Source: Hippea jasoniae (lineage in GTDB: Bacteria; Campylobacterota_A; Desulfurellia; Desulfurellales; Hippeaceae). From it: a stretch of DNA of 64,000 nucleotides. A program made the position numbers and the translations under genes. Location: the NCBI RefSeq assembly GCF_000744435.1, contig NZ_JQLX01000012.1, positions 124,001-188,000 of the forward strand, given 5' to 3'. Numbering within the stretch: the stretch's first letter is position 1; every line of letters begins with the position of its first letter. The notes beneath the pieces are model-generated. The model had not been told where the DNA came from and made no database searches. It was given only the letters and a program-made list of their open reading frames with translations. Positions 9,101 through 19,677 of the stretch are shown here, in pieces.

Positions 9101-9191
9101 CGAATTTGTTCCAGACAACTACTACTGCTATAACGATGATAATAAAAAGGGCAGCAAAAGCTGCCCCTATGATCTTTAAGGCTTTTTTCAT
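6120..9191 (-). CDS. AsmA-like / YhdP-type envelope protein
   Basis: A 1023-residue protein anchored by one N-terminal transmembrane helix (about residues 7-29). A long periplasmic body follows, made of alternating beta-rich repeats rich in Lys, Asn and Ile. The C-terminal stretch, VKGNINNPSIKPVPF followed by a short amphipathic end, is typical of the AsmA-like C region shared by AsmA, YhdP and TamB. These proteins form lipid-conducting bridges between inner and outer membranes. No catalytic motif is expected. It lies between dsbC-like (3-base gap) and metH (4-base overlap). The exact subfamily is uncertain. An mla transporter at 33.8-37 kb is another lipid-transport locus in this genome. Confidence 0.8.
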   Translation of the reverse strand: MKKALKIIGAAFAALFIIIVIAVVVVWNKFDAAAILNIINSNKAKLKEQHINLNIKNLSINKQFPYLTVRAQQITITSGQFNATCEDIYDKINIVKFLISLAGGKYYAGKIKISKANVVLLSSNQKTNINEIHFPTIPVDLEIKQILLKYKGYKLTGGISSYFNPITNSNSIHFIGKINTIFLKLSAKLSKKYLTLNIFTPHIIFNSLNATQISANIKIGSSKQITIDASGLDIRYKKFIFIKPRLMATLNLQKPLEIETLQFRSNNGYAVKLKGSIDATKPLKSVVFGSITTPFISLNRITPFLPEDLKNYLLKGKVKLDNINFAGKPPISFIRNGKVIIENAEFRINTKDRPFFVNKATVNITPEKLKAEGYGNFEGVKAKKALFIVYRKNLSSDIHLLLDGSLNDYVRLFLENNILGKNDLKIIGKTSNLKGYAKATVDVYGYRFKPKPYFDFDINIVLNNVELINKNIPNGYIKAKGNLRIKRTTSKGRVVKLFLNFKNFTAQTKTSYLDTNNFVLTIQPALHLKGNITTRLSSVDLKKLFKEFNKTPPKVLLNAITVKKAFIDGTPANLSFRLNTKLKFTDDILDSYAEGIIKNNILSLKNITIKGFGKSTASAKIDLSKEKILSLKAQFNNFKIETISKLMGKNYSGIVNGNITIQPGKNKPYLKTGNLLLENIKIYNYILPHGSVSIKNNLINFKVDVKHNKETVTADGKYNYNNNSLAVKGFCDSFTVDLTKKHKNTSLKTIKLPKMDIDAVFSTIALKIKKRNGSVVIGPAKLVLLNNKNKATMYFVAVKSRININYDKYSKKIVAKVKDSAIWSALTDCTKPTLQLKIEAILHNPYTDIIDPLKLNGLIDFEARNGCIKNTPAAINLFSLLNPFKLSLSGYKISKGIDYDTLKAHLFLKNGSIEAKENKPLYLKGKTLDLFAYGTYDLNKSFINGYVTFITFSTINSIVSEIPIIGYILTGKQKSFTGLCFKVKGNINNPSIKPVPFKNLAKGVFGVVKRTLELPLELFGVGK

Positions 9192-9194
9192 TGT

Positions 9195-9998
9195 TTATTT
9201 TATGTATGGCGTTATATCCGTTAAACCCAAAATCAGATACCCTTTATCTTTGGATGTTTTAATCAACATTGCAGGTGTTCCGTTTATGCCGGCTTTTGCT
9301 GCAGCATTCTGAATTTCATCAAGTACTTTTGAGTATTTTTTGAGCAATTCAGCGGCTTCTTTTGTGTTTGCCATCTTTTCTACATCACCAAAATTTGCAA
9401 GCTCTACCTTATTGAGTGCTTCCTTTAGGCCTTTTTTCTTTTCAATATCTAAAAATACTGCACTACCCTTTTTTGCCTGAGGTCCATGCACATCAAACGG
9501 CAAAACATGGAGTTTTATCTTTTTGTTTTCTGCAAGTTTTAGTAGTTTGGGCAGCTCTCTTTTGCAAAATGGACACAATGGATCGCTAAAAAGATAAACC
9601 TCTCTGCCCTCTCCGATTGATTTCTTTGCCCATTCTGGTAGCTTTTCTATGAGATTGTTTAGCCACGATATATCCACAGGAATCCGTTCAACATTTTGTT
9701 GGGGTTTTACTCTAACGATTTTACCGTTTTTGTTTTCAAGTAGAACAGGTATTATCTTTGTTTTGTCCTTTGATACCCACAGGTATCGATGATAGACGGT
9801 TCCTGTTTTTTTCTGGATGATTGATACATTTAGCTGGTCAAACCCTTTTAGTTGGCTGTTTTTTTCCACCTTTACCTTGTAGCTAATTGTTGGTGGAATT
9901 AGTTTGTTTAAAATGTCGCTGTAGTTTTGAGCAGCAAATGCAGTTGTGGTGTAAAAACCTGCAACGATACTTCCAACAAGTAGTTTTTTGAGATCCAT
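9195..9998 (-). CDS. Periplasmic thiol:disulfide interchange protein, DsbC/DsbG-like
   Basis: Probably isomerises or reduces disulfides in the periplasm. The 267 residues start with a signal peptide (about 1-22, cleavage after TTAFA). An N-terminal region resembling the DsbC dimerisation domain follows, then a thioredoxin fold with active site Cys142-Pro-Phe-Cys145 (FSDPLCPFCKREL) and the cis-proline loop NGTPAM near the end. The LPFDVHG segment and its spacing match DsbC-family members rather than TlpA. A strong AGGGGGAG ribosome site precedes the ATG. It heads the minus-strand run dsbC-asmA-metH-ntrC. No DsbD partner is in the window. DsbA-like oxidase activity cannot be excluded. Confidence 0.82.
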   Translation of the reverse strand: MDLKKLLVGSIVAGFYTTTAFAAQNYSDILNKLIPPTISYKVKVEKNSQLKGFDQLNVSIIQKKTGTVYHRYLWVSKDKTKIIPVLLENKNGKIVRVKPQQNVERIPVDISWLNNLIEKLPEWAKKSIGEGREVYLFSDPLCPFCKRELPKLLKLAENKKIKLHVLPFDVHGPQAKKGSAVFLDIEKKKGLKEALNKVELANFGDVEKMANTKEAAELLKKYSKVLDEIQNAAAKAGINGTPAMLIKTSKDKGYLILGLTDITPYIK

Positions 9999-10028
9999 AA
10001 TCTCTCCCCCTTTAATTTAAGTTATAAA

Positions 10029-10057
10029 ATTATATGAGCTTTCAGGTGTTTTGGCAA
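10029..10057 (-). promoter_or_regulatory. Sigma-70 promoter for the dsbC-asmA-metH-ntrC run
   Basis: On the minus strand TTGCCA (plus-strand 10052-10057) is followed by a 17-base spacer and a perfect TATAAT (10029-10034), about 30 bases before the dsbC-like start. It overlaps nothing else, and a divergent promoter lies just to its right. Confidence 0.7.
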
Positions 10058-10072
10058 GTATAAAGCTTGTGG

Positions 10073-10101
10073 TTGACAGATGGTAGGGCATACTTTAAAA
10101 T
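10073..10101 (+). promoter_or_regulatory. Sigma-70 promoter for the CpoB-like/LysM/cysS run
   Basis: TTGACA (10073-10078), a 17-base spacer and TAAAAT (10096-10101), 23 bases upstream of the ATG at 10125. An AAGGAG ribosome site lies between. Together with the minus-strand promoter it makes a compact divergent control region. Confidence 0.7.
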
Positions 10102-10124
10102 CATTTAAATAAGGAGTTAAGTCA

Positions 10125-11030
10125 ATGAGGTATGTAAGGTTTTTAATTCCTGTAGTAATGGTGATGTTTTTGACCTCCTGTGGTTTTGACAACAGTTTTA
10201 TTCTGAAACGATTGGATATTATGCAGCAGCGTATCGATTATAACAGCTTTAGAATCAAAGAAAATAGCAAAAGAATTGGCTCTATTGAAGCCCAACTTGA
10301 AAGAATCAAAGAGAGAATCAGAAGGCAAATGCAAAACGATAGTATATTATCGGCTATTCCTCCTGCAGTAGTAGTTGATAACCTTTCAGTTGATGAAGCT
10401 AATAATTCAGAGAAAAAACCTGCTAAAACAACTATAACAAAAAAAACAATCAAGATTGAAAAGAATTTAAAACAAAGCAATAAGAAACAGGCTCACTCGA
10501 TAAATAATATCAAGATAGCTGCAAAACCCAAAAATGAAAAAAAAGTAAAGGTCAGCAGCATACCGCCACCCATTGTAAAAGTAGCTACAACAGGTAAAGG
10601 CCCAAATGATAAGAGAAATTCTATAGATTCAAGGCAATATAAACAAGGCAGTAACCTAACGCCCAAAGAGTTATACAAAAAAGCTCTATCTTTATATTTT
10701 AAAGGCAACTATAAACAGGCGAGTATTTTGTTTGAAGAATTTGTTGCAAAATATAAAACCTCAGATCTATATGATAATTCCTTATACTGGCTTGCATACT
10801 GCAATATCCATATGGGTGATATAAAAAAAGCAATAGCCTTGTTTAAAAAAATCATTAATGAATTTCCATACAGCAGTGTTTCTCAAGGTGGTAAAACAGA
10901 TGCGGCGATTTTTAGTTTGATTAGGATCTATAAAAAAATGGGTAAGAAAAAACAGGTAAGGATGTACAAAAATCAACTACTTAAACGTTTTCCATTAAGT
11001 AGCTACACAAAAAAGATTAAAGGGAGTTAG
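10125..11030 (+). CDS. CpoB/YbgF-like lipoprotein with coiled coil and TPR domain
   Basis: Outer-envelope lipoprotein of 301 residues. A type II signal with lipobox LTSC puts the lipidated Cys at residue 19. A coiled coil with heptad-like charge pattern (about 28-75) is followed by a low-complexity Lys/Thr/Pro linker. A C-terminal tetratricopeptide domain (about 180-300: ELYKKALSLYFKGNYKQA, YWLAYCNIHMGDIKKAIALF, and a KKMGKK repeat) resembles the tol-pal-system protein YbgF (CpoB), which coordinates septal peptidoglycan synthesis with outer-membrane constriction. BamD is the other TPR lipoprotein considered, but the coiled-coil N-terminus favours CpoB. No tol-pal genes are adjacent; a LysM protein follows after 2 bases. 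Confidence 0.78.
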   Translation: MRYVRFLIPVVMVMFLTSCGFDNSFILKRLDIMQQRIDYNSFRIKENSKRIGSIEAQLERIKERIRRQMQNDSILSAIPPAVVVDNLSVDEANNSEKKPAKTTITKKTIKIEKNLKQSNKKQAHSINNIKIAAKPKNEKKVKVSSIPPPIVKVATTGKGPNDKRNSIDSRQYKQGSNLTPKELYKKALSLYFKGNYKQASILFEEFVAKYKTSDLYDNSLYWLAYCNIHMGDIKKAIALFKKIINEFPYSSVSQGGKTDAAIFSLIRIYKKMGKKKQVRMYKNQLLKRFPLSSYTKKIKGS

Positions 11031-11032
11031 TT

Positions 11033-12004
11033 ATGAGAAAAACGGTGCTTGTTGTGTTGATTGTTTTTTTTGCGCTGAATAGCTATGCTTATAAGTATGG
11101 AGACCTATACATCGTAAAACCGCATGATACATTGTGGGATATATCTAAAAAATTCTATAAAGATCCGTTTTTATGGGGTAAGATCTGGCACAACAATGTA
11201 TATATAAACGACCCGAATTTGATTTTTCCTGGAGAGATCTTAAAGATCACTGACCACGGTCTTGAAATTTTTTCAAAAAATAAAAATAAACAGAAAACAA
11301 CAAAAAACATTGGTCAAAAAAAGTATATTGCACCCATCTGGTATGACGGATATAAATTTTACTCAATATGCAATTATCATACATGTTTATGGCATAAAGA
11401 TCAGTTTAGAATAGGTTATATCAGCTGGGATAGTTACAGCCATGTTGAGGTGTCAAAGGGTGATGTAGTGTATATTCACACGCATTTAAACAACTTGCCT
11501 GAGGTTGTTTATGTCTATAGAAATCTAAAGGATAGATTGGATACATCTATGTGCAATGATCTGGATGAGGTTTATGTTGTTGTAGCAGAGCTTAAAGTTT
11601 TAAAACCCATAAGAAAAGGGATCTTTAAAGCTAAAGTTATAAAATCTATAGGCTCAATTACACACGACGATGTTATAAGCAGTGTTTATCCCTATATTGT
11701 GCTAAAAGGAAAATTAGAAGAAGCTAAAGCAGGCAAGGTTCCTTTGAGACAGATGTTTTCCTATCAAAGCGAGTTTCAAAGCGGACTTGGATTTTTCTTT
11801 TTCTTTAAAGCCCAAAAGCCCATTTCTAATATTCTGCTTAAAAAGGTTGAAATCGACAGGATCAATAAAGGTGCCTATGAGCCCATTAAGATTGCAGAAG
11901 GCGTAGTGGTTAGCCAGTATAAAAATTATTTTGCAATATTTGTTAACTCTATTGGCGGAATAGATGAAGTGCCAGATAGAACACAACAATACATTTTGAG
12001 GTGA
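11033..12004 (+). CDS. Exported LysM-domain protein
   Basis: A 323-residue periplasmic protein, probably peptidoglycan-binding. A signal peptide covers about residues 1-19 (NSYA cleavage). One LysM module follows immediately (about 25-73, YIVKPHDTLWDISKKFYKDP to PGEILKI). The remaining 250 residues contain a SLT/secretin-like beta-rich region that I do not recognise, with no catalytic motif visible. Its position right after a CpoB-like lipoprotein (2-base gap), and a similar layout in other bacteria of LysM proteins next to TPR lipoproteins, suggest an envelope-stability job. Its partner and substrate are unknown. Confidence 0.82.
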   Translation: MRKTVLVVLIVFFALNSYAYKYGDLYIVKPHDTLWDISKKFYKDPFLWGKIWHNNVYINDPNLIFPGEILKITDHGLEIFSKNKNKQKTTKNIGQKKYIAPIWYDGYKFYSICNYHTCLWHKDQFRIGYISWDSYSHVEVSKGDVVYIHTHLNNLPEVVYVYRNLKDRLDTSMCNDLDEVYVVVAELKVLKPIRKGIFKAKVIKSIGSITHDDVISSVYPYIVLKGKLEEAKAGKVPLRQMFSYQSEFQSGLGFFFFFKAQKPISNILLKKVEIDRINKGAYEPIKIAEGVVVSQYKNYFAIFVNSIGGIDEVPDRTQQYILR

Positions 12005-12008
12005 GGGA

Positions 12009-13436
12009 ATGTTGAAAATTTATAACACTGCAACAAAAAAGGTAGAAGAATTTAGGCCGTTAAATCCTAAGAAGGTTGGCATGTATGTATGTGGCGTGAC
12101 AGTTTATGATTACTGCCATATCGGTCATGCAAGAAGTGCTGTGGTGTTTGATATAATCTACAGGTATTTGGTGTTTAAAGGTTATGAGGTAGTTTTTGTC
12201 AAAAACTTTACAGATATAGATGATAAAATTATCAATCGTGCAAATAAAGAAGGGGTGAGCTTTGATCAGATCTCCAGCAGATTTATTGAAGAGTATTACA
12301 GGGATATGGAAGCAATAGGCATAAAAAAGCCAACTTATGAGCCAAAAGCCACAGAGCATATCAAAGAGATCATTGACCTTACAGATACCCTCATTAAAAA
12401 GGGTTTTGCCTATGAGGTAGATGGTGATGTTTACTACAGCGTTGAAAAATTTAAAGATTACGGCAAACTGTCTCACAAAAACATAGAAGAGCTAAAAAGC
12501 GGAGCAAGGGTTGAGGTAAGCGATAAGAAAAAAAATCCGCTTGATTTTGCTTTATGGAAACACTCCAAAGAGAATGAACCTTTTTGGGATTCTCCCTGGG
12601 GTGATGGCAGACCTGGCTGGCACATTGAATGCTCAGCCATGAGCATGAAGTATCTGGGTGAGTCGTTTGATATTCACGGCGGTGGTGAGGATCTGATTTT
12701 TCCCCATCATGAAAATGAGATAGCCCAGAGTGAAGCAGCAACAGGTAAACCATTTGCAAGATACTGGATCCACAACGGTTTTGTAAGGATTAATAAAGAG
12801 AAGATGAGCAAATCTTTGGGAAATTTTTTTACAATCAGGGATATCCTAAAACAGTTTAGCGGTGAGGTGTTGAGATACTTTCTACTGCTTACCCACTACA
12901 GAAGCCCTATCGACTTCTCTTTTGATGGTTTGAATGCTGCAAAAGAGGCACTCAACAGATTCTATAATTTTATTAAAAGGCTTGAGGATACACCGTTTGA
13001 TAAAAATGGCGTTGAGGATGATAGCCTAAAGGAAGCCCTTGAGGGTTTAATTAATAGATTTGAGGCTGCGATGGATGATGATTTTAATGCACCAAAGGCT
13101 ATAGGTGAGGTTTTTTCTACAATAAAGCAGTTCAATAGCTATCTGGATAATGTTGATAAGAATAACGATAAACCAAAAAAAGTATATAAAGAGCTATTCC
13201 TTGATGCCATTGAGAGGATTTCAGATGTTTTAGGTGTTTTTGGCAGCTCTTCTGCAAAGTGGTTCATACCCGATGATATTGATGTGAAGTGGGTTGAGGA
13301 TATGATAGACAAAAGAGCTATAGCAAGAAAAAACAGGGATTTTAAAACGGCTGATGCAATCAGGGATGAGCTTGCAAAAAAAGGCATTATACTTGAGGAT
13401 GCTAAAGGATATACTCGATGGAAAGTGAAAAGATAG
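12009..13436 (+). CDS. cysS: Cysteinyl-tRNA synthetase
   Basis: Class I synthetase charging tRNA-Cys. The 475 residues are the usual length. Visible are the zinc/HIGH region (YVCGVTVYDYCHIGHARS), the zinc-binding HIECSAMS and HHENEIAQSEA segments, and the KMSKS loop (EKMSKSLGNFF). The DALR-like helical domain follows, and the anticodon-binding end (KNRDFKTADAIRDELAKKG). The gene starts 4 bases after the LysM gene, and its last 19 bases overlap the downstream sigma-factor gene in another frame, so the two are likely translationally coupled. Identification is secure. Confidence 0.98.
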   Translation: MLKIYNTATKKVEEFRPLNPKKVGMYVCGVTVYDYCHIGHARSAVVFDIIYRYLVFKGYEVVFVKNFTDIDDKIINRANKEGVSFDQISSRFIEEYYRDMEAIGIKKPTYEPKATEHIKEIIDLTDTLIKKGFAYEVDGDVYYSVEKFKDYGKLSHKNIEELKSGARVEVSDKKKNPLDFALWKHSKENEPFWDSPWGDGRPGWHIECSAMSMKYLGESFDIHGGGEDLIFPHHENEIAQSEAATGKPFARYWIHNGFVRINKEKMSKSLGNFFTIRDILKQFSGEVLRYFLLLTHYRSPIDFSFDGLNAAKEALNRFYNFIKRLEDTPFDKNGVEDDSLKEALEGLINRFEAAMDDDFNAPKAIGEVFSTIKQFNSYLDNVDKNNDKPKKVYKELFLDAIERISDVLGVFGSSSAKWFIPDDIDVKWVEDMIDKRAIARKNRDFKTADAIRDELAKKGIILEDAKGYTRWKVKR

Positions 13437-14266
13437 TTCTGGAAGTGGATAAAAACGATACAGAAAGCACAGCGCTTGAGAGTTATCTAAAAGAGATAGC
13501 TAACATTCCTGTTTTGACAGCAGATGAGGAAAAAGAGCTGGGCTACAGGATAAGAAAGGGTGATAAGGAGGCTTTAAAGAAGCTCGTTAAACACAACTTA
13601 AGGTTCGTTGTCAGTGTGGCAAAAAAATACAAGAATTTAGGCATTCCTTTACTTGATTTGATTAATGAGGGCAATTTAGGTTTAATTAAGGCAGCAAAGA
13701 AGTTTGACCCTGATAAAGATATAAAGTTTATCTCCTATGCAGCCTGGTGGATAAAACAATCGATTATGAAATATATAACCGAGCAGTCTGCGCCTATCAA
13801 GATTCCCGTTAAAGCAAAAAACAGAATTCAAAAGCTTGATAATTTAAAGGAAGCCTACAGAATGCAGTTTAATGAGGATCCAATGGATAAGCAGCTTCAG
13901 GAAATGGCAGACCTAAGTGAAAAAGAACTAAAAAATGCCGAGTTTTCAAGGATATATGTGGATTCTTTGGATGAATATGTTGGTGATGATAAGGATGTGT
14001 CTTTGGGTGAGTTGATCAGTGTGGAGGATGAGTCAGCCGAGGATAGGTATATCAAAGAATCTCTTATCGAAGAGGTTAATAAATTTATCGAGACCTTGCC
14101 TCAAAGGGATAAAGATATAATAAAATTGAGGTACGGTTTGTATGATGGCAGACCAAGAACCCTGCGCGAGATTGGAGAAAAATACGGCATTAGCAAGGAA
14201 AGGGTCAGGCAGTTAGAGAATAATATCTTAAAAAAATTAAAAAAGCGGTTTAAAAACTACCAGTAA
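13418..14266 (+). CDS. Short RpoD-type (group 2-like) RNA polymerase sigma factor
   Basis: Directs RNA polymerase to promoters. The 282 residues run from region 1.2 (ALESYLKEIANIPVLT) through region 2 (NLRFVVSVAKKYKNLGIPLLDLINEGNLGL, FISYAAWWIKQSI) and region 3 (IKIPVKAKNRI) to region 4 with its helix-turn-helix (TLREIGEKYGISKERVRQLE). Region 1.1 and the long non-conserved insert of the housekeeping sigma are missing, so this looks like a group 2 or stationary-type factor rather than main RpoD. The RpoH box is not seen. It overlaps cysS by 19 bases and the J-domain gene by 1 base. Which regulon it serves is unknown. Confidence 0.9.
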   Translation: MESEKIVLEVDKNDTESTALESYLKEIANIPVLTADEEKELGYRIRKGDKEALKKLVKHNLRFVVSVAKKYKNLGIPLLDLINEGNLGLIKAAKKFDPDKDIKFISYAAWWIKQSIMKYITEQSAPIKIPVKAKNRIQKLDNLKEAYRMQFNEDPMDKQLQEMADLSEKELKNAEFSRIYVDSLDEYVGDDKDVSLGELISVEDESAEDRYIKESLIEEVNKFIETLPQRDKDIIKLRYGLYDGRPRTLREIGEKYGISKERVRQLENNILKKLKKRFKNYQ

Positions 14267-14868
14267 TGGATCCATACGAGGTTTTGGGAGTAGACAGATC
14301 TGCCTCGTTTGAGCAGATAAGAAAGGTTTTTTTGTCGTTGGCAAAACAGCTACATCCAGATACTGCAATAGATGAGGCAGATAGAATAGCTAAAGAAAAA
14401 CGGTTCAAAGAGATTTCCTATGCATATTCTCTCATAAAAGAGGGTAAGGTTGCTGATATAAACGATAAAGTTAAGGATGAAAAAGATAACTTGGAATATA
14501 TTAAAAAGAAGGCTAACTATTTCATCAAAAAAGGCGATTACAACGCAGCGATAGATCTGTTAAGACCCAAAGAAGATGAGATGGACTTTGAATGCAATAT
14601 GCTTCTTGGCATAGCATTGCTTAATAAGAACAGACTCCATCAGGCTTTAAAGTATTTTAAAAGAAGCCTTGATTTAAACCCGTGGGATGCCCTGCCCTAT
14701 GTTTATATAGGCATGGTGTATGAAAAAAGCAGGCTAAAGGAGTCGGCTGTAAAGTATTATAAAGAGGCGCTCAAGATTGACCCTTCAAATAAGATGGCAT
14801 CTGAGGCTTTAGAAAAATTAGAAAGAAAAAACCCTTTTGCTGGTTTGGGAAAATTTTTTAAAAAATAA
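14266..14868 (+). CDS. J-domain protein with TPR repeats
   Basis: Likely a specialised co-chaperone of DnaK. The N-terminal J domain (about residues 1-60) starts DPYEVLGVDRSASFEQIRKVF and carries the HPD tripeptide needed to stimulate Hsp70 ATPase. After a charged linker come tetratricopeptide-type repeats (about 85-190), ending NPFAGLGKFFKK. The Gly/Phe-rich and zinc-finger regions of true DnaJ are absent. The ATG shares one base with the stop of the sigma-factor gene, so the two are translationally coupled. A chaperone acting on that sigma factor is one possible reading, unproven. Confidence 0.85.
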   Translation: MDPYEVLGVDRSASFEQIRKVFLSLAKQLHPDTAIDEADRIAKEKRFKEISYAYSLIKEGKVADINDKVKDEKDNLEYIKKKANYFIKKGDYNAAIDLLRPKEDEMDFECNMLLGIALLNKNRLHQALKYFKRSLDLNPWDALPYVYIGMVYEKSRLKESAVKYYKEALKIDPSNKMASEALEKLERKNPFAGLGKFFKK

Positions 14869-14876
14869 GGTTAAAT

Positions 14877-15326
14877 TTGAAAAAAATCTCGTATCGGAAG
14901 CTTCTAAAAGATCTATTAGCGCTTGATGATACACCAGAAAAGATAGCAATTTCATTTGCTGTTGGCGTTTATGTCTCTGTTTCTCCTTTTTTTGGAATTC
15001 ACACGATTATTATTTTGGCTGTTGCCTTTCTTTTTAAATTGAATAAGGTTGCTGCTTTAATAGGCTCGTGGGTCAACCTGCCCTGGAGTGTGCCTGTGAT
15101 GTTTTATATAGAATATAGAATTGGTAAGTTTTTGCTAAACGATCCTACTTCATTTGAGCTAAAGCCATTCAGTCTACAGCACTATTTAAGCGGATCAAAG
15201 CAGGCGTTTTTTGATATATTAACAGGCAGTGTTATTTTTGGTGTTTTTGTTTCCGTTATAAGCTATTTTTTGATAAAGTATTTAATTAGAAGCTACAGAA
15301 GGAGAAAATTAAGTGATACCGCTTAA
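14877..15326 (+). CDS. DUF2062 family membrane protein
   Basis: A 149-residue integral membrane protein of the DUF2062 family, whose function is not established. The recognisable core is ALDDTPEKIAISFAVGVYVSVSPFFG, a family hallmark, followed by IHTIIILAVAFLFKLNKVAALIGSWVN. Two to three hydrophobic helices are visible (about 38-60, 65-85, 115-140). The start is TTG at 14877 with an AAGG ribosome site; no better ATG exists. It overlaps the rhomboid gene by 14 bases. Confidence 0.85.
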   Translation: MKKISYRKLLKDLLALDDTPEKIAISFAVGVYVSVSPFFGIHTIIILAVAFLFKLNKVAALIGSWVNLPWSVPVMFYIEYRIGKFLLNDPTSFELKPFSLQHYLSGSKQAFFDILTGSVIFGVFVSVISYFLIKYLIRSYRRRKLSDTA

Positions 15327-15956
15327 GGATGATATACCATCATATTCAGCCCCTGTTGTTAATTATACATTGATTGCCGTGAATGTTTTAGCATTTTTTT
15401 ATGAGCTATCACAGCCTTCATTTACGCATTTTATATTTAGGCATGGATTTATACCGTATATGTTTTTTGAAAAGCATCACTACATAACCCAGTTTCTCAA
15501 TATTTTTGAGTCTATGTTTCTTCATGGTGGATTTATGCATATTTTGGGCAATATGTGGTTTTTATGGATTTTTGGAGATAATGTTGAAGATCGATTGGGG
15601 CATGTAAATTTCTTGTTATTTTATCTTGCTGGCGGTGTAGTTGCCTTTTTGATTCAGGGTGCTGTAACACCTCATCTTAGAGCTCCTGTAATCGGTGCAA
15701 GTGGGGCAATTTCGGCTGTTATTGGTGCATATCTGGTATTTTTCCCGAGAGCTCGTATAACAACGCTTATTTTTATTTTTCTGTTTTTTACATTTATACA
15801 GATACCAGCCTGGCTGTTTATCATTATCTGGTTCTTTATGCAATACTTCAACGGTGTATTGGCTTTGGCTGGTGGGTTTAGTCATATAGCCTGGTTTGCC
15901 CACATAGGCGGATTTTCGTTTGGTTTTCTATTTGCCAAATATTACCTAAAAAGATT

Positions 15957-15960
<4 letters not shown>
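15313..15960 (+). CDS. Rhomboid-family intramembrane serine protease
   Basis: Cleaves transmembrane segments of membrane proteins. The 215 residues start at a GTG (MIPLKDDIPSYS is the common rhomboid N-terminus). Six hydrophobic helices are visible, with SMFLHGGFMHILGNMWFLWIFGDNVED in loop 1/TM2 (the conserved His and Asn of the oxyanion region), the catalytic serine motif GASGA after residue 120, and the catalytic His in WFAHIGGFSFG in the last helix. Substrates are unknown. The gene overlaps DUF2062 by 14 bases and lpxH by 4. Confidence 0.95.
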
Positions 15961-18654
<2,694 letters not shown>

Positions 18655-18655
18655 T

Positions 18656-18958
18656 TTGAAAGAGGGTATTTTGCTTGACCCCAAATGGATTTCTTCATTT
18701 TATGCATTGGTTGCGACGGCTCTTTGCACATTGATTTTTACATATAAAGGTATCGATTTTTTTGATGCCTTTGTTAAAACCTTTTTTACCGCTATCTCTT
18801 TTTATCTGTTTGGTATAGCAACTGCGGCGGCTGTAAATTTTGTTGGTTTGCAGTTTTTAAAGAAAGAGGAAGATGAAGCACAAGAGGAAAACGCAGAGCA
18901 GGAAGAAGAGACTTTAGAAGAGGAGCAACAAGAGGAAGAAACTCAGGAAGCTGCATAA
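18656..18958 (+). CDS. Small membrane protein with acidic tail, function unknown
   Basis: A 100-residue protein starting at TTG 18656 (GGAGG ribosome site inside the ligA end; no ATG is available). Two transmembrane helices are visible (about residues 12-30 and 40-62), followed by a tail of about 30 residues that is mostly Glu and Gln. I do not recognise the family. It lies between ligA and the fliA-like gene in the same direction, so it is probably co-transcribed; that is no guide to function. The acidic tail could be an interaction segment. Confidence 0.7.
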   Translation: MKEGILLDPKWISSFYALVATALCTLIFTYKGIDFFDAFVKTFFTAISFYLFGIATAAAVNFVGLQFLKKEEDEAQEENAEQEEETLEEEQQEEETQEAA

Positions 18959-18975
18959 TCTAAAAGAGTTGTCGC

Positions 18976-19677
18976 ATGGATATAGAAGAAATTGTTAACG
19001 GTTACTATCCAATTATAAGAAGAATCGTTAAAAAGACTGTTGTAAGGATGCCTGAAGGATACGATGAGGATGACTTTGTCCAGATCGGTATGATGGGTCT
19101 TTTAAAGGCAATTGAAAAGTGGGATGAATCAAGAAGCTTTTCTGAGTTTAAGTCTTATGCCAACACAAAGATCAGAGGTTATATTTTAGATAAATTAAGA
19201 CAAATTGACCCTGTTTCTCGCTACTCCCGCGATAAACTAAAAAAAATTCACAAAGCCTATAAATCGTTTATGGATAGTGGTAATTTTAATCCTACAGATG
19301 AAGAGGTAGCAAAAAAAGCCGATCTTGACATAGATGAGTTCAATGAGCTGCTTAGAAGACAGGCAAATGCCACGATGATGAGTATAGATGAAACAGTAAG
19401 TGATGGCGATGCTATACTGCTTGAGGTAATCGAGGATAAAGCAGCTAAATCACCAGAGGAGAAATACTACGAAGAAGAGCTTGAGGATGTTTTAAAAGAG
19501 GGTTTATCTCATTTAACTGAAACAGAGATTATAGTGTTAAACCTGTATTATTACGAAGACCTCAACATGAAAGAGATTGCCTCAATTATAGGCAAAACAG
19601 AATCAAGAGTTTCTCAGATTAAAACCAAGGCATTGCTAAAACTTAGAGCTTTTGTTGAAAGGAGGTTTTTACAGTGA
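18976..19677 (+). CDS. fliA: FliA/WhiG-family sigma factor (sigma-28 type)
   Basis: Alternative sigma factor of the flagellar/motility class. The 233 residues show region 2 (YDEDDFVQIGMMGLLKAIEKWD, FKSYANTKIRGYILDKLRQIDPV), region 3 (PTDEEVAKKADLDIDEF) and region 4 (LTETEIIVLNLYYYEDLNMKEIASIIGKTESRVSQI). This is the layout and length of FliA, WhiG and SigD. Its cognate promoter motif is not seen within this window, and no flagellar structural genes or anti-sigma FlgM are adjacent. It overlaps the DUF2148 gene by 4 bases (GTGA), so the two are translationally coupled. Confidence 0.88.
   Translation: MDIEEIVNGYYPIIRRIVKKTVVRMPEGYDEDDFVQIGMMGLLKAIEKWDESRSFSEFKSYANTKIRGYILDKLRQIDPVSRYSRDKLKKIHKAYKSFMDSGNFNPTDEEVAKKADLDIDEFNELLRRQANATMMSIDETVSDGDAILLEVIEDKAAKSPEEKYYEEELEDVLKEGLSHLTETEIIVLNLYYYEDLNMKEIASIIGKTESRVSQIKTKALLKLRAFVERRFLQ

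Noticed and set aside
10052-10067. Sigma-54-like site TGGCAA-N5-AAGCT
   Set aside because: GG and GC have the right spacing, but the TTGC part is AAGC and the same bases serve as a sigma-70 -35 box on the other strand; too weak.
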